This document shows positions 39,388 through 48,112 of a stretch of 64,000 nt of DNA, piece after piece. The DNA comes from Nocardiopsis sp. FR4. Lineage in GTDB: Bacteria; Actinomycetota; Actinomycetes; Streptosporangiales; Streptosporangiaceae. A model generated the notes under the pieces. That model did no database searches and had not been told where the DNA came from. It saw nothing but the letters and a program-made list of their open reading frames with translations. Position numbers and translations under genes: made by a program. Position 1 is the first letter of the stretch; every line of letters begins with the position of its first letter. Location: contig NZ_VWVV01000008.1 in the NCBI RefSeq assembly GCF_009830945.1, positions 1 through 64,000 on the forward strand. The letters are read 5' to 3'.

Positions 39388-40305
39388 ATGGCCGAGTACG
39401 AGTTCGTCTTCGTCACGGACGGGATCTCCCTCGACGACCACGACGCAGTCCGGGTGCTCAGCGACGGGTTCGACGCCCTCGTCTCCTCCTGGAACGGCAC
39501 CGTGCGCGTGTCCGTGGCGGCCCCCGGGCCGGACGCCGTGAGCGCGGCCAGAACGCTGCTGGAGCGCCTCCACGCCGCGCTGCCGGGGGTGCGGCTCGTA
39601 CGCCTGGACCGCGAGTTCGTCGGGGTCTCCGACATCGCCGAGCGGACCGGCCGCACCAGGCAGAACGTCACCCAGTGGATCCGGGGGCAGCGGCGCGACG
39701 GGGTCCCCTTCCCCGCCCCCGAGGCGACCGTGGGCCGCTCCCAGGTGTGGCTGTGGTCGGAGGTCAACGCGTGGCTGCGCGGGATCGGGCTCGACGACGG
39801 CGAGCTGCGGCCCACCCGCGCCGAGATGACCGAGATCGACTGGCTGCTGCAGACCTCGCGCAAGGTGGAGCTGGCCCTGGTCCGCCACTCGGGCAGCTCC
39901 GACGTGCGCCGGGTGGCCCGACTGCTGGCCGCGCACGCCCGTACCACCCGCGAGTTCATCCACTACCTGGTCAAGAACCCGCGGGTGCGCGACGCCCGCG
40001 GCCGCTACACCGTGCTGGTCTGCTCGCCCCGCAACGAGGCGGTCGAGGTCTTCCGCCGGCTGGCGGCCTTCGACCATCCGGTGGTGCTGGCCACGGTCAC
40101 CAACCGCATCCACGCCCTGATCATGGTGGACGGCCAGGGCGGGGGCAGCCCCACCGAGCTGGTGCCCGGGATGACCGTGCGCGACTGGCTGGGGATGATC
40201 GCCCTGTCCCCGGAGAGCGAGTTCACCGTCGCCGGGCCGGAGGGCGCCGCCACCAAGACCGCGACCATCGCGGCGCGCTCGCCCATGGACCTGGTCGGCG
40301 CCTGA
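39388..40305 (+). CDS. HTH DNA-binding protein with HicB-like N-terminus
   Basis: The 305-residue protein has three parts. Residues 1-80 (EYEFVFVTDGISLDDHD...) are a small alpha/beta domain resembling partial HicB-type antitoxin folds. Residues 85-135 form a helix-turn-helix (VGVSDIAERTGRTRQNVTQWIRG) followed by an AlpA/MerR-like wing. Residues 150-305 form an alpha-helical/mixed domain without recognised family. ATG 39388 follows GGAGGAAGG at 8 nt. The position behind a HicA-like gene and a palindromic operator suggests an autoregulating antitoxin-like regulator, but the pairing is inference. Confidence 0.65.
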   Translation: MAEYEFVFVTDGISLDDHDAVRVLSDGFDALVSSWNGTVRVSVAAPGPDAVSAARTLLERLHAALPGVRLVRLDREFVGVSDIAERTGRTRQNVTQWIRGQRRDGVPFPAPEATVGRSQVWLWSEVNAWLRGIGLDDGELRPTRAEMTEIDWLLQTSRKVELALVRHSGSSDVRRVARLLAAHARTTREFIHYLVKNPRVRDARGRYTVLVCSPRNEAVEVFRRLAAFDHPVVLATVTNRIHALIMVDGQGGGSPTELVPGMTVRDWLGMIALSPESEFTVAGPEGAATKTATIAARSPMDLVGA

Positions 40306-40538
40306 GCGGGGGCCGGGCCCCGTCGCCTGAGGAGCGGAACGCCCCGGCCCGGTGCCGGTGGCCGCGGCGCTCTCCGGACCCCGGCCCGCAGGTCGGGCCG
40401 TACGGCCACCCGCGTACCCGGCAGCCGTCGGGGAGGCCGCGGAAAAGGGCTTGTGCCGCCGGTGCGAACACCGCTACAACTGGCATGGCCCCGACCACAG
40501 CGGGACCGGGGCCGCGACGACGAAAAGGAGGCTGAGCC
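40306..40538. other. Intergenic region after the HTH gene
   Basis: About 230 bp with no convincing gene, terminator or promoter. It leads into a strong Shine-Dalgarno AAGGAGG near 40525-40531 that serves the mini-ORF at 40539. Confidence 0.3.
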
Positions 40539-40592
40539 GTGTTCACCGCAACCACCGCGCTCGTGTCCTCCCGGGGGACTTCCGACGACTGA
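40539..40592 (+). CDS. 17-codon mini-ORF with strong ribosome site (putative leader)
   Basis: GTG 40539 follows a near-perfect AAGGAGG. The product MFTATTALVSSRGTSDD ends at TGA 40590-40592, 34 bp before the TTG start of the acetyltransferase. Such a strong site for so short a frame suggests either a regulatory leader ORF or that the downstream gene relies on translational coupling. No homologue is known. Confidence 0.3.
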   Translation: MFTATTALVSSRGTSDD

Positions 40593-40626
40593 CCCCGGGG
40601 CGGGCGCACACACCGAAGGTGCCGCC

Positions 40627-41580
40627 TTGACCGTCAGTACGTATGACCTGACCATCCGCCCGATCACCGGCCCGGAGGAACTGGGCCTGTTCAACCGGCT
40701 CCCCTACGTCCAGAACTCCGAGATCGGCGACGACCTCGCCGAGGGCCGCCGCCGTCCCTCCTGGATGTGGGTCGTCCTGGACGGCGACCGCCTCCTGGCA
40801 CGCCTGTCCTGGTGGTGCCGCGGCAGCGACGTCGCACCCCTCCTGCTGGACGTCCTCGACGTGGACGACGCGGCCGACGACGTCGACCGCGTGGAGGTGG
40901 CCGAGCACCTGCTGCGTACCGCATCGGCGGCGACCCTCCCCGAGGGAGGGATCCCTCCCGAGTACCTGCGCTTCGTCCCCGCCGACTGGCGGCGGGACCC
41001 CCGGGAGCGGCGCGCAGTGGAGGATCGCATGGCCGCTGTCGAGCGCAACGGCGGGTCACTGCTCGTGGAGCGCCTGCGCTTCGAGTGGACCCCCGGCGGT
41101 GCGGTTCCCCGGCCGGGCGACCGCCTCCGGTTCCGGCCGGTCCGGGACGAGGAGGAGATCCTCGGCCTGATGACCCGGGCGCTGCGGGGGACCCTGGACG
41201 CCCACGACCGCGCCGAACTCGCGCACCGGGCGGCGGACGAGGTGGCCGCCGAGAACTACGCCGACGAGTTCGCGCGGTACACGACGCCCCGGGAGTGGTG
41301 GCGGGTCGCGACGCTGCCGGACGGTGAGCCGGTCGGGTTCGTCCTGCCCGCACGCAACGACTACCACGCGATGATCGGCTACATCGCGGTGCTGCCCGAG
41401 CACCGCGGGAACGGGTACATCGACGACATCCTCTCCGAGGGCACCCGTGTCCTGGCCGAGGAGGGCGTCGAACGCGTCCGCGCCGCCACCGACATGGGCA
41501 ACGTGCCGATGGCGCGGGCCTTCCGGCGGGCGGGGTACGCCACGATCAGCGCGGTCGTCAACATGGACTGGAGGAGGTAG
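40627..41580 (+). CDS. GNAT-family N-acetyltransferase
   Basis: The 317-residue protein has two GNAT-like halves. The C-terminal half has the acetyl-CoA loop AVLPEHRGNGYIDDIL (motif A, Q/RxxGxG/A type) and the later MARAFRRAGY motif B. The N-terminal half (TYDLTIRPITGPEELGLF...) is degenerate. The start is a TTG at 40627 with GAAGG 8 nt upstream; no ATG or GTG fits the conserved N-terminus. The substrate is unknown. It is convergent with the iclR-family gene. Confidence 0.8.
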   Translation: MTVSTYDLTIRPITGPEELGLFNRLPYVQNSEIGDDLAEGRRRPSWMWVVLDGDRLLARLSWWCRGSDVAPLLLDVLDVDDAADDVDRVEVAEHLLRTASAATLPEGGIPPEYLRFVPADWRRDPRERRAVEDRMAAVERNGGSLLVERLRFEWTPGGAVPRPGDRLRFRPVRDEEEILGLMTRALRGTLDAHDRAELAHRAADEVAAENYADEFARYTTPREWWRVATLPDGEPVGFVLPARNDYHAMIGYIAVLPEHRGNGYIDDILSEGTRVLAEEGVERVRAATDMGNVPMARAFRRAGYATISAVVNMDWRR

Positions 41581-41695
41581 CCCACCGGGCGGGCGGGGCC
41601 GGGGCGCCGCCTCCGCACCGCTCACTCCCCGGCCCGGACCCGGCGGACAGGGGTCCGCGCGGATCCGGGCCGGCGGGCACCCGCCACGGTGTCCC

Positions 41696-42430
41696 TCAGC
41701 GGGCGCCCTCGTAGGTGTGCAGGGACTCGCTGATCTTCTCCGCGGCCGAGAGCACCGCCTGCGAGTGGATGCGCCCGGGGGAGCGGGTCAGGCGCTCTAT
41801 CGGGCCGGAGACCGACACCGCGGCGATCACGCGCCCGCCGGGTCCGGACACCGGCGCCGAGACCGAGGCCACGCCCTGCTCGCGCTCGGCGACGCTCTGG
41901 GCCCACCGGCGGCGCCGCACCTGGGCCAGGCTGGCCGCGGTGAAGCGGGCCCCGACCAGGGAACGGCGGATCCGGTCGGAGTCCTCCCAGGCCAGCAGCA
42001 CCTGAGCGGCCGAGCCGGCGTTCATGGGCAGCTCGCTGCCGACCGGCACCGTGTCGCGCAGACCGCTGCTGCGCTCGGAGGCGGCCACGCACACCCGCAT
42101 GTCCCCCTGGCGCCGGTAGAGCTGGGCGCTCTCCCCGGTCAGGTCGCGCAGCTGCACCAGAACCGGGGCGGCCACGGCGAGCAGCCGGTCCTCGCCGGTG
42201 GCGATGGAGAGTTCGCCCAGGCGCGGTCCGAGCACGAACCGCCCCTGGCTGTCCCGGGTGACCATGCGGTGCCGTTCGAGGGCGACGGCCAGGCGGTGCG
42301 CCGTCGGCCGGGCCAGGCCGGTGATCTGGACCAGTTGGGCCAGGGACGCCGGTCCCGACTCCAGGGCGTCGAGGACGGACATGGTCTTGTCCAGGACACC
42401 GACACCGCTGGATGAGCTAGAGTTGTCCAT
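41696..42430 (-). CDS. ndgR: IclR-family transcriptional regulator (NdgR/LtbR type)
   Basis: The 244-residue protein has an N-terminal winged helix (VLDKTMSVLDALESG, then LARPTAHRLAVALERH) and a C-terminal IclR ligand domain ending in RSPGRIHSQAVLSAAEKISESL. An IclR gene divergent from leuCD is the conserved place of NdgR in Streptomyces and LtbR in Corynebacterium, regulators of leucine and other amino acid genes. ATG 42430 is 99 bp from the leuC ATG, so the two share a control region, and autoregulation is likely. It is the best candidate to bind the GTCTC-N7-GRGAN elements in this window. Confidence 0.88.
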   Translation of the reverse strand: MDNSSSSSGVGVLDKTMSVLDALESGPASLAQLVQITGLARPTAHRLAVALERHRMVTRDSQGRFVLGPRLGELSIATGEDRLLAVAAPVLVQLRDLTGESAQLYRRQGDMRVCVAASERSSGLRDTVPVGSELPMNAGSAAQVLLAWEDSDRIRRSLVGARFTAASLAQVRRRRWAQSVAEREQGVASVSAPVSGPGGRVIAAVSVSGPIERLTRSPGRIHSQAVLSAAEKISESLHTYEGAR

Positions 42431-42444
42431 GGCTTGATATTGCC

Positions 42445-42461
42445 GTCTCGAAATATGGAAT
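42445..42461. promoter_or_regulatory. Degenerate GTCTC-N7 element in the ndgR-leuC control region
   Basis: GTCTCGAAATATGGAAT keeps the left half-site and the AT-rich spacer of the 17-mers at 18907, 24380, 24883 and 28123, but its right half is diverged. TTGATA at 42434-42439 and TTGCAT on the minus strand (42465-42460) may be the -35 boxes of the two divergent promoters. Confidence 0.35.
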
Positions 42462-42529
42462 GCAAGTCGAGCCGCCAGTCCGCGCAGGGCAACCCGCACC
42501 CGTAACGACAGCGAGAGAGGCGACCGCCC

Positions 42530-43936
42530 ATGGCACGCACGATGGCCGAGAAGGTCTGGGAGGAGCACGTCGTCCGGCGCGCCGAAGGCGAGCCGGACCT
42601 GCTCTACATCGATCTCCACCTCGTCCACGAGGTGACCAGTCCCCAGGCCTTCGAGGGACTGCGGCTGGCGGGCCGGTCGGTGCGCCGCCCGGACCTGACC
42701 ATCGCCACCGAGGACCACAACGTCCCCACCCAGAACCTGCTCGCCCCCATCGCCGACCCGGTCTCCCGCAAGCAGGTCGAGACGCTGCGCAAGAACTGCT
42801 CCGACTTCGGCGTGCGCCTGCACCCGATGGGCGACATCGACCAGGGCGTCGTGCACGTGGTCGGCCCCCAGCTCGGCCTGACCCAGCCGGGCATGACCAT
42901 CGTCTGCGGTGACAGCCACACCAGCACGCACGGGGCCTTCGGCGCCCTGGCCTTCGGTATCGGCACCAGCCAGGTCGAGCACGTCCTGGCCACCCAGACC
43001 CTGCCGATGGCGCCGTTCAAGACCATGGCGGTCACCGTCAACGGCACGCTCAGGCCCGGGGTGTCGGCCAAGGACATCATCCTCGCGGTCATCGCCAAGA
43101 TCGGCACCGGCGGCGGCCAGGGCTACGTTCTCGAGTACCGGGGCGAGGCCATCGAGTCCCTGTCGATGGAAGCCCGCATGACCGTGTGCAACATGTCCAT
43201 CGAGGCGGGCGCCCGGGCCGGCATGATCGCCCCGGACCAGACCACGTTCGACTACATCAAGGGCCGCCCGCACGCCCCCCGGGGCGCCGACTTCGACGCC
43301 GCGGTCGAGCACTGGAAGAGCCTGCGCACCGACGAGGGCGCCGTCTTCGACGCCGAGGTCGTGCTGGACGCCGACGAGCTCAGCCCGTTCGTCACCTGGG
43401 GCACCAACCCCGGCCAGGGCGTGCCGCTGGACGGCTCCGTGCCCGACCCCTCCTCCTTCGAGGACCCCTCCGCCCGCGCCGCCGCCGAGAAGGCGCTGGC
43501 CTACATGGACCTGAAGCCCGGCACGCCGATGCGCGAGGTGCGGGTGGACACCGTCTTCCTCGGCTCGTGCACCAACGGCCGCATCGAGGACCTGCGCGCC
43601 GCCGCCGAGATCATCCGCGGGCGCAGGGTGGCCGAGGGCGTGCGGATGCTCGTCGTCCCCGGCTCCATGCGGGTCAAGGAGCAGGCCAACGCGGAGGGCC
43701 TGGGCAGGGTCTTCGAGGAGGCCGGTGCCGAGTGGCGCGAGGCGGGCTGCTCGATGTGCCTGGGCATGAACCCCGACCAGCTCAAGCCCGGTGAGCGCAG
43801 CGCCTCCACCTCCAACCGCAACTTCGAGGGCCGCCAGGGCCGGGGCGGGCGCACCCACCTCGTCTCGCCGCAGGTCGCCGCGGCCACCGCGGTGCGCGGC
43901 ACGCTGTCCTCGCCCGCCGACCTGGACGCCCGGTAG
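42530..43936 (+). CDS. leuC: 3-isopropylmalate dehydratase large subunit
   Basis: LeuC is the aconitase-type Fe-S subunit that isomerises 2- to 3-isopropylmalate in leucine synthesis. The 468-residue protein has the three cluster cysteines at C347 (GSCTNGR), C407 and C410 ([11 protein letters not shown]), the same numbers as in E. coli LeuC, and the conserved [13 protein letters not shown] and NRNFEGRQG segments. ATG 42530 follows AGAGAGG at 9 nt. leuD follows 29 bp later as one operon. Confidence 0.97.
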   Translation: MARTMAEKVWEEHVVRRAEGEPDLLYIDLHLVHEVTSPQAFEGLRLAGRSVRRPDLTIATEDHNVPTQNLLAPIADPVSRKQVETLRKNCSDFGVRLHPMGDIDQGVVHVVGPQLGLTQPGMTIVCGDSHTSTHGAFGALAFGIGTSQVEHVLATQTLPMAPFKTMAVTVNGTLRPGVSAKDIILAVIAKIGTGGGQGYVLEYRGEAIESLSMEARMTVCNMSIEAGARAGMIAPDQTTFDYIKGRPHAPRGADFDAAVEHWKSLRTDEGAVFDAEVVLDADELSPFVTWGTNPGQGVPLDGSVPDPSSFEDPSARAAAEKALAYMDLKPGTPMREVRVDTVFLGSCTNGRIEDLRAAAEIIRGRRVAEGVRMLVVPGSMRVKEQANAEGLGRVFEEAGAEWREAGCSMCLGMNPDQLKPGERSASTSNRNFEGRQGRGGRTHLVSPQVAAATAVRGTLSSPADLDAR

Positions 43937-43965
43937 CGTCCCGACCACGTAAGGAGAGACCTCCC

Positions 43966-44562
43966 ATGGAGAAGTTCGACGTCCACACCGGTCGGGCCGT
44001 GCCGCTGCGCGCCAGCAACGTCGACACCGACCAGATCATCCCGGCCGTCTACCTCAAGCGGGTCAGCCGGACCGGTTTCGAGGACGGCCTGTTCGCCGAG
44101 TGGCGCCAGTCCGACCCGGACTTCGTGCTCAACCGCCCCGAGTACCAGGGCGCGTCCGTGCTGGTGGCCGGACCGGACTTCGGCACGGGCTCCTCGCGCG
44201 AGCACGCCGTGTGGGCCCTGCAGGACTACGGCTTCAAGGCCGTGCTGTCCTCCCGCTTCGCCGACATCTTCCGCGGCAACTCGCTCAAGGGCGGCCTGCT
44301 GACGGTCCTGCTGCCGCAGCCGGTCATCGACCGGATCTGGGCGGCCGTCGAGGCCGACCCCGCCACCGAGGTCACCGTGGACCTGGTCGAGCGCGAGGTG
44401 CGCGCTCCGGGCGCGGGCGTGCAGGAGCCGTTCGAGCTGGACGACTACACCCGCTGGCGGTTGCTGGAGGGTCTGGACGACATCGCCCTGACCCTGCGCC
44501 ACACGGACGCGATCGGGGAGTTCGAGGCCGCCCGCAAGCCGTGGCTGCCCGTGACCCTCTAG
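43966..44562 (+). CDS. leuD: 3-isopropylmalate dehydratase small subunit
   Basis: LeuD is the swivelling domain partner of LeuC. The 198-residue protein has [14 protein letters not shown] near the start and [15 protein letters not shown], the substrate-recognition loop. AAGGAGAG precedes the ATG. It ends the leuCD operon; a large nested hairpin follows. Confidence 0.97.
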   Translation: MEKFDVHTGRAVPLRASNVDTDQIIPAVYLKRVSRTGFEDGLFAEWRQSDPDFVLNRPEYQGASVLVAGPDFGTGSSREHAVWALQDYGFKAVLSSRFADIFRGNSLKGGLLTVLLPQPVIDRIWAAVEADPATEVTVDLVEREVRAPGAGVQEPFELDDYTRWRLLEGLDDIALTLRHTDAIGEFEAARKPWLPVTL

Positions 44563-44588
44563 ACCCGCTCGGCGCTCGCGGAACGGCT

Positions 44589-44638
44589 TCTGGGCCGGGG
44601 ATCGCGCCCTGTGTGACGCAGGGCACCCCCGGTCCAGA
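44589..44638 (+). terminator. Terminator of leuCD
   Basis: A long nested hairpin: outer stem TCTGGGCCGGGG with CCCCGGTCCAGA (one G-T pair), inner stem GCCCTG/CAGGGC, followed by an AT-rich stretch (AATATTTTA). Confidence 0.75.
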
Positions 44639-44923
44639 AATATTTTACCTTCACTTGGTGTGAGCGTTCGCTTACTGACCATCGGCCCTTATGGTCGGCG
44701 TGTCCAACGTCCGGAATCCGGTTATACGTAGGCATTTGAGGTTCGCGGAAGGGGGCAAAAGGGGCCTCCGTGCGGGGTGAGTGCGGTCCAGACCACACCC
44801 CGCGCGAGGCTGCCGCGCAGGTCGGGACAACCCCGACACGCCCTGTCCGTAGGCGTTTGTATTTGTGTAAGGGCCTCTGCTTCCCCTAATTTCGTGCGAG
44901 CAAGGGGGAACCGGAGGAACCTT
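44639..44923. other. Structured non-coding region upstream of hup
   Basis: About 285 bp, relatively AT-rich at both ends, with no ORF. A strong hairpin (GCGGGGTG 44772-44779 with CACCCCGC 44796-44803, plus an inner GGTC/GACC) sits in the middle. Two near-identical 12-mers, CGTAGGCATTTG (44727-44738) and CGTAGGCGTTTG (44848-44859), lie 121 bp apart. They may mark tandem promoters or a regulator of hup; TAAGGG at 44868-44873 is a possible -10 box. Confidence 0.4.
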
Positions 44924-45205
44924 ATGAACAAGCGTGACCTGATCGACGCGATCTCCGATCGTCTCGGAGACAAGAAGACCGCGACCGAAGCGGTCAACGC
45001 TGTGCTTGACACCATCCAGTCCACCGTGGCGTCGGGTGACAAGGTCGCCATCACTGGCTTCGGCGTTTTCGAGAAGTCCGAGCGCGCGGCCCGTACGGCC
45101 CGCAACCCCGCCACCGGCGCCACCATCAACGTCCCCGCGAGCTTCGTCCCGAAGTTCCGCGCTGGCGCTGACTTCAAGGCTCTGGTCAACGGCGACAAGA
45201 AGTAG
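44924..45205 (+). CDS. hup: DNA-binding protein HU
   Basis: The 93-residue nucleoid protein begins MNKRDLIDAISDRL and shows the HU core FGVFEKSERAARTARNP with the DNA-arm tip RNPATGATINVPAS. This is the short HU (HupA type) without the Lys/Ala-rich tail of HupS. GGAGGAA precedes the ATG. It is monocistronic with a perfect terminator downstream. Confidence 0.97.
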   Translation: MNKRDLIDAISDRLGDKKTATEAVNAVLDTIQSTVASGDKVAITGFGVFEKSERAARTARNPATGATINVPASFVPKFRAGADFKALVNGDKK

Positions 45206-45232
45206 TCCGCCGCCGCACGGCGACGGGCCGAG

Positions 45233-45264
45233 TCCGCCCGGGTCCCCCAGGGGACCCGGGCGGA
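45233..45264. terminator. Terminator between hup and cofC
   Basis: A perfect 14-bp stem (TCCGCCCGGGTCCC with its complement) with a 4-nt loop lies between the converging genes and can serve both. Confidence 0.85.
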
Positions 45265-45300
45265 ACGTGTTTCCCGGGCCTCCCCGGGCTCTCGGGCCCC

Positions 45301-46011
45301 TCAGGGGGCGCCGCGCTCGGCGGAGGCGCCGGACGCGCCCGCCCGCCCACCCACCAGCTCCCACAGCGCGCGCGTGCGCGGGCCCACGCCCAGCTCCGCC
45401 GCGGCGCACAGGTCCTCGGGGGTGTCCACGTCCCGCCGCACCGAGGCCACGCCTGGGAGCACCAGCTCCCGGACACCCGCGGCCAGGTGGCGGGCGCGCG
45501 AGGCCCCCTCGAAGGCCGGGGTGAAGGGCTGCCCCGGCGCCGCCGCGAGCAGCGTCGTGCCCACCCCGGGCGCGTCGGGCAGGAAGGCGCGGCCGTACCC
45601 CCCGGCCGCCGCCAGGACCCGCCCCAGCTCCGCCGGGCGCAGCGCGGGCAGGTCCGCCGACAGCGCGCACACCCCCAGATCCGGGCGGCGCCGCCGCGCG
45701 ACCGCCGCCCCGTGCTCCAGCGCCGGGTTCAGCCCCGTGCCGGGCTCGCCGCCGACCACCACCGCGCCCAGCCGGGCCAGCGCGGCGCCCGCGCGCGCGT
45801 CGTTGGTCACCGCGAGCACCGACGCCGCCCCGGGACAGGACAGCGCGGCCGCGACCGTGTCGCAGGCGATGGCCAGGGCCAGGTCCTCGCGCCAGCGGCC
45901 CGCGGCCCGGGCCAGTCGCGTCTTGGCCCGGTCGAGCTGCTTGACTGGGATGATCAGGGACCAGCGCGTTCCGCGGCGCGGTGCCCCGCCCCGTTCTCCA
46001 ATGCCGGTCAC
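45301..46011 (-). CDS. cofC: 2-phospho-L-lactate (phosphoenolpyruvate) guanylyltransferase, F420 biosynthesis
   Basis: CofC (FbiD) joins GMP to phosphoenolpyruvate or phospholactate in the synthesis of coenzyme F420. The 236-residue protein shows the nucleotidyltransferase start WSLIIPVKQLDRAKTRL, the central LSADLPALRP metal-binding segment and VRRDVDTPEDL. GTG 46011 follows GGGGGAA. It is transcribed divergently from plsC and convergent with hup, the same neighbourhood as in Streptomyces. Confidence 0.88.
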   Translation of the reverse strand: MTGIGERGGAPRRGTRWSLIIPVKQLDRAKTRLARAAGRWREDLALAIACDTVAAALSCPGAASVLAVTNDARAGAALARLGAVVVGGEPGTGLNPALEHGAAVARRRRPDLGVCALSADLPALRPAELGRVLAAAGGYGRAFLPDAPGVGTTLLAAAPGQPFTPAFEGASRARHLAAGVRELVLPGVASVRRDVDTPEDLCAAAELGVGPRTRALWELVGGRAGASGASAERGAP

Positions 46012-46233
46012 GGTTCCCCCGGGATCGATGCGGCCACGACAGTGACGAGGGTAGGCGGTGGGGGAGGAGCGCGGCCCGGGCACCCGGGCGCGGCGGTGCG
46101 CGCTACTCCCTCCCCTGGTGGGAAGTGCCGAACAGAAGACGCACAGCAGGGCAAACACCCGCGAAGCGTCCTACACTGAACCGGTTGTGCTGCGCGGTCC
46201 GGACGGGCCCGGAGCGATGGAGTGAGGAGTTCC

Positions 46234-47037
46234 GTGGCCAAGCAACGAGAATCACGGTGGGTGAAGGCGGTCGTCTCCCGGATCGTCCGGGCCGTCCTGT
46301 GGCTCATCACCAAACCCGAGTGGCGGGGAACCGAGAACGTCCCGGCCCGGGGCGGGGTGATCATCGCCGCCAACCACCTCTCCGTGGCCGACCCCCTGAC
46401 GGTCGCCCACTTCCTCTACATCGGTGCCCGGCGCTGGCCCACCTTCACCATGAAGGACGCGGTCATGCGCATCCCCGTGGTGAGCGCGGTGGCCCGCAGC
46501 ACCGGCCAGATCCCCGTCAAGCGCGGCAGCACCGACGCGGTCAAGGCGCTGCGCGAGGCCGAGCTCGCGCTCACCCGCGACGGGGCATCGGTGATCTTCT
46601 ACCCCGAGGGCACCTGCACCCGCGACCCGAACCTGTGGCCGATGACCGGCAAGACCGGTGTGGCGCGCCTGGCGCTGACCACGGGCGTGCCGGTCGTGCC
46701 GGTGGCGCACTGGGGCGAGCACCGCCTCCTGCCCTACGGCTCCAAGAAGCCCAGCCTCTTCCCCCGCAAGCGGATCCAGTTCCTGGCCGGTCCGCCGGTG
46801 GACCTGTCCCGCTTCCGCGACCAGCCGCTGACCGGGACGGTCCTCAAGGAGGCCACCGAGGCGATCATGGCCGACATCACTGCCCTGCAGGCCGACATCC
46901 GCGGCGAGGAGCCGCCCGCGATCGCCTACGACCCGCGCGGCGCGCGCAAGGACCGGCAAGCGGTCGAGGAGGGGCCCGCGGGGGCGCGGGCCGAGGGCGA
47001 GGCCGATGGCGACGGGCGAGGCGACGCGGGGGCATGA
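46234..47037 (+). CDS. plsC: 1-acyl-sn-glycerol-3-phosphate acyltransferase
   Basis: The membrane-associated acyltransferase acylates lysophosphatidic acid in phospholipid synthesis. The 267-residue protein has an N-terminal amphipathic/hydrophobic helix, the catalytic NHLSVADP (H-x4-D) at about residue 47, IIFYPEGT-like VIFYPEGTCTRD (block III) and VPVVPVAHWG. The tail from about 235 is charged and low in complexity. GTG 46234 follows AGGAG; GTG 46222 is also in frame. The stop overlaps the next ATG (ATGA), coupling it to gpsA, so both glycerolipid steps are expressed together. Confidence 0.93.
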   Translation: MAKQRESRWVKAVVSRIVRAVLWLITKPEWRGTENVPARGGVIIAANHLSVADPLTVAHFLYIGARRWPTFTMKDAVMRIPVVSAVARSTGQIPVKRGSTDAVKALREAELALTRDGASVIFYPEGTCTRDPNLWPMTGKTGVARLALTTGVPVVPVAHWGEHRLLPYGSKKPSLFPRKRIQFLAGPPVDLSRFRDQPLTGTVLKEATEAIMADITALQADIRGEEPPAIAYDPRGARKDRQAVEEGPAGARAEGEADGDGRGDAGA

Positions 47038-48101
47038 CACAGCCGATGGGTACCGACAACGTGAGGATCGCCGTGCTCGGCGCGGGGTCCTGGGGGACCG
47101 TGTTCGCGAACATCGTCGCGGACGCGTCCGACCAGGCCAGGCAGCGCGACCCGGAGGACCCCGCCACCGAGGTGGTCCTGTGGGGACGGCGGGCCTCGGT
47201 GGTCGACGCGATCAACGAGACCTCCCAGAACCCGGACTACTTCCCCGGAATCGACCTCAACCCCCGGCTGCGCGCCACCACCGACGTCGCCAAGGCCCTG
47301 GAGCGGGCCGACGTGGTGGTCCTGGCCGTCCCCTCCCAGACCCTGCGGGCCAACCTCGCCGACTGGCGCTCCCACCTGCGTGAGGACGCGGTGGTCGTGA
47401 GCCTGATGAAGGGCGTGGAGCTGGGCACCCGGATGCGGGTCACCCAGATCATCGCCGAGGTGCTGGAGTACCCCGAGGACCGCATCGCGGTCGTGTCGGG
47501 ACCCAACCTGGCCAGGGAGATCGCCGAGCGCCAGCCCGCCACCGCCGTGGTCGCCTGCCCGCACGAGAAGACCGCCGTACGGCTCCAGGCGCTGTTCAAG
47601 GCCCCCTACTTCCGCCCCTACACCAGCACCGACCTGGTGGGCGTGGAGATCGGCGGCGCGATGAAGAACGTCATCGCGCTCGCCGTGGGCGTGGCCGAGG
47701 GCATGGGCTTCGGCGACAACACCAAGGCCTCCCTGATCACCCGCGGCCTGGCCGAGACCACGCGCCTGGCGGTGGCCCTGGGCGCCGACGAGCACACCCT
47801 GTCCGGTCTGGCCGGGATGGGTGACCTGGTGGCGACATGCTCTTCGCCCCTGTCGCGGAACCGGACCTTCGGTGAGAAACTGGGCGCGGGCAAGACCGTC
47901 GAGCAGGTCGTCGCGGAGACCAGGCAGACGGCCGAGGGGGTCAAGTCCTCCGAGTCCGTCCTGGAACTCGGATGGGCCCACGGGGTCGACCTGCCGATCA
48001 CCGAGGCCGTCGTCAAGATGATGCACCACGACCTGAGCCCGGCCGAGGCGCTGGCCGCCTTCATGGCGCGCACCGCCAAGCCCGAGCGCTACGGGGTCTG
48101 A
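47034..48101 (+). CDS. gpsA: NAD(P)-dependent glycerol-3-phosphate dehydrogenase
   Basis: GpsA reduces dihydroxyacetone phosphate to glycerol-3-phosphate, the backbone that PlsC and related enzymes acylate. The 355-residue protein has the Rossmann motif VLGAGSWGTVFANI, the catalytic lysine in GGAMKNVIALAVG and the C-terminal NTKASLITRGLAE and AGMGDLVATC motifs. ATG 47034 overlaps the plsC stop by 4 bp; ATG 47046 is an alternative. Confidence 0.96.
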   Translation: MTQPMGTDNVRIAVLGAGSWGTVFANIVADASDQARQRDPEDPATEVVLWGRRASVVDAINETSQNPDYFPGIDLNPRLRATTDVAKALERADVVVLAVPSQTLRANLADWRSHLREDAVVVSLMKGVELGTRMRVTQIIAEVLEYPEDRIAVVSGPNLAREIAERQPATAVVACPHEKTAVRLQALFKAPYFRPYTSTDLVGVEIGGAMKNVIALAVGVAEGMGFGDNTKASLITRGLAETTRLAVALGADEHTLSGLAGMGDLVATCSSPLSRNRTFGEKLGAGKTVEQVVAETRQTAEGVKSSESVLELGWAHGVDLPITEAVVKMMHHDLSPAEALAAFMARTAKPERYGV

Positions 48102-48112
48102 GAGCGAGCACG

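Noticed and set aside
42445..42461. leuC copy of the shared element as a full operator
   Set aside because: Only the left half and spacer match; it is retained as a degenerate site with low confidence rather than counted as equal evidence.
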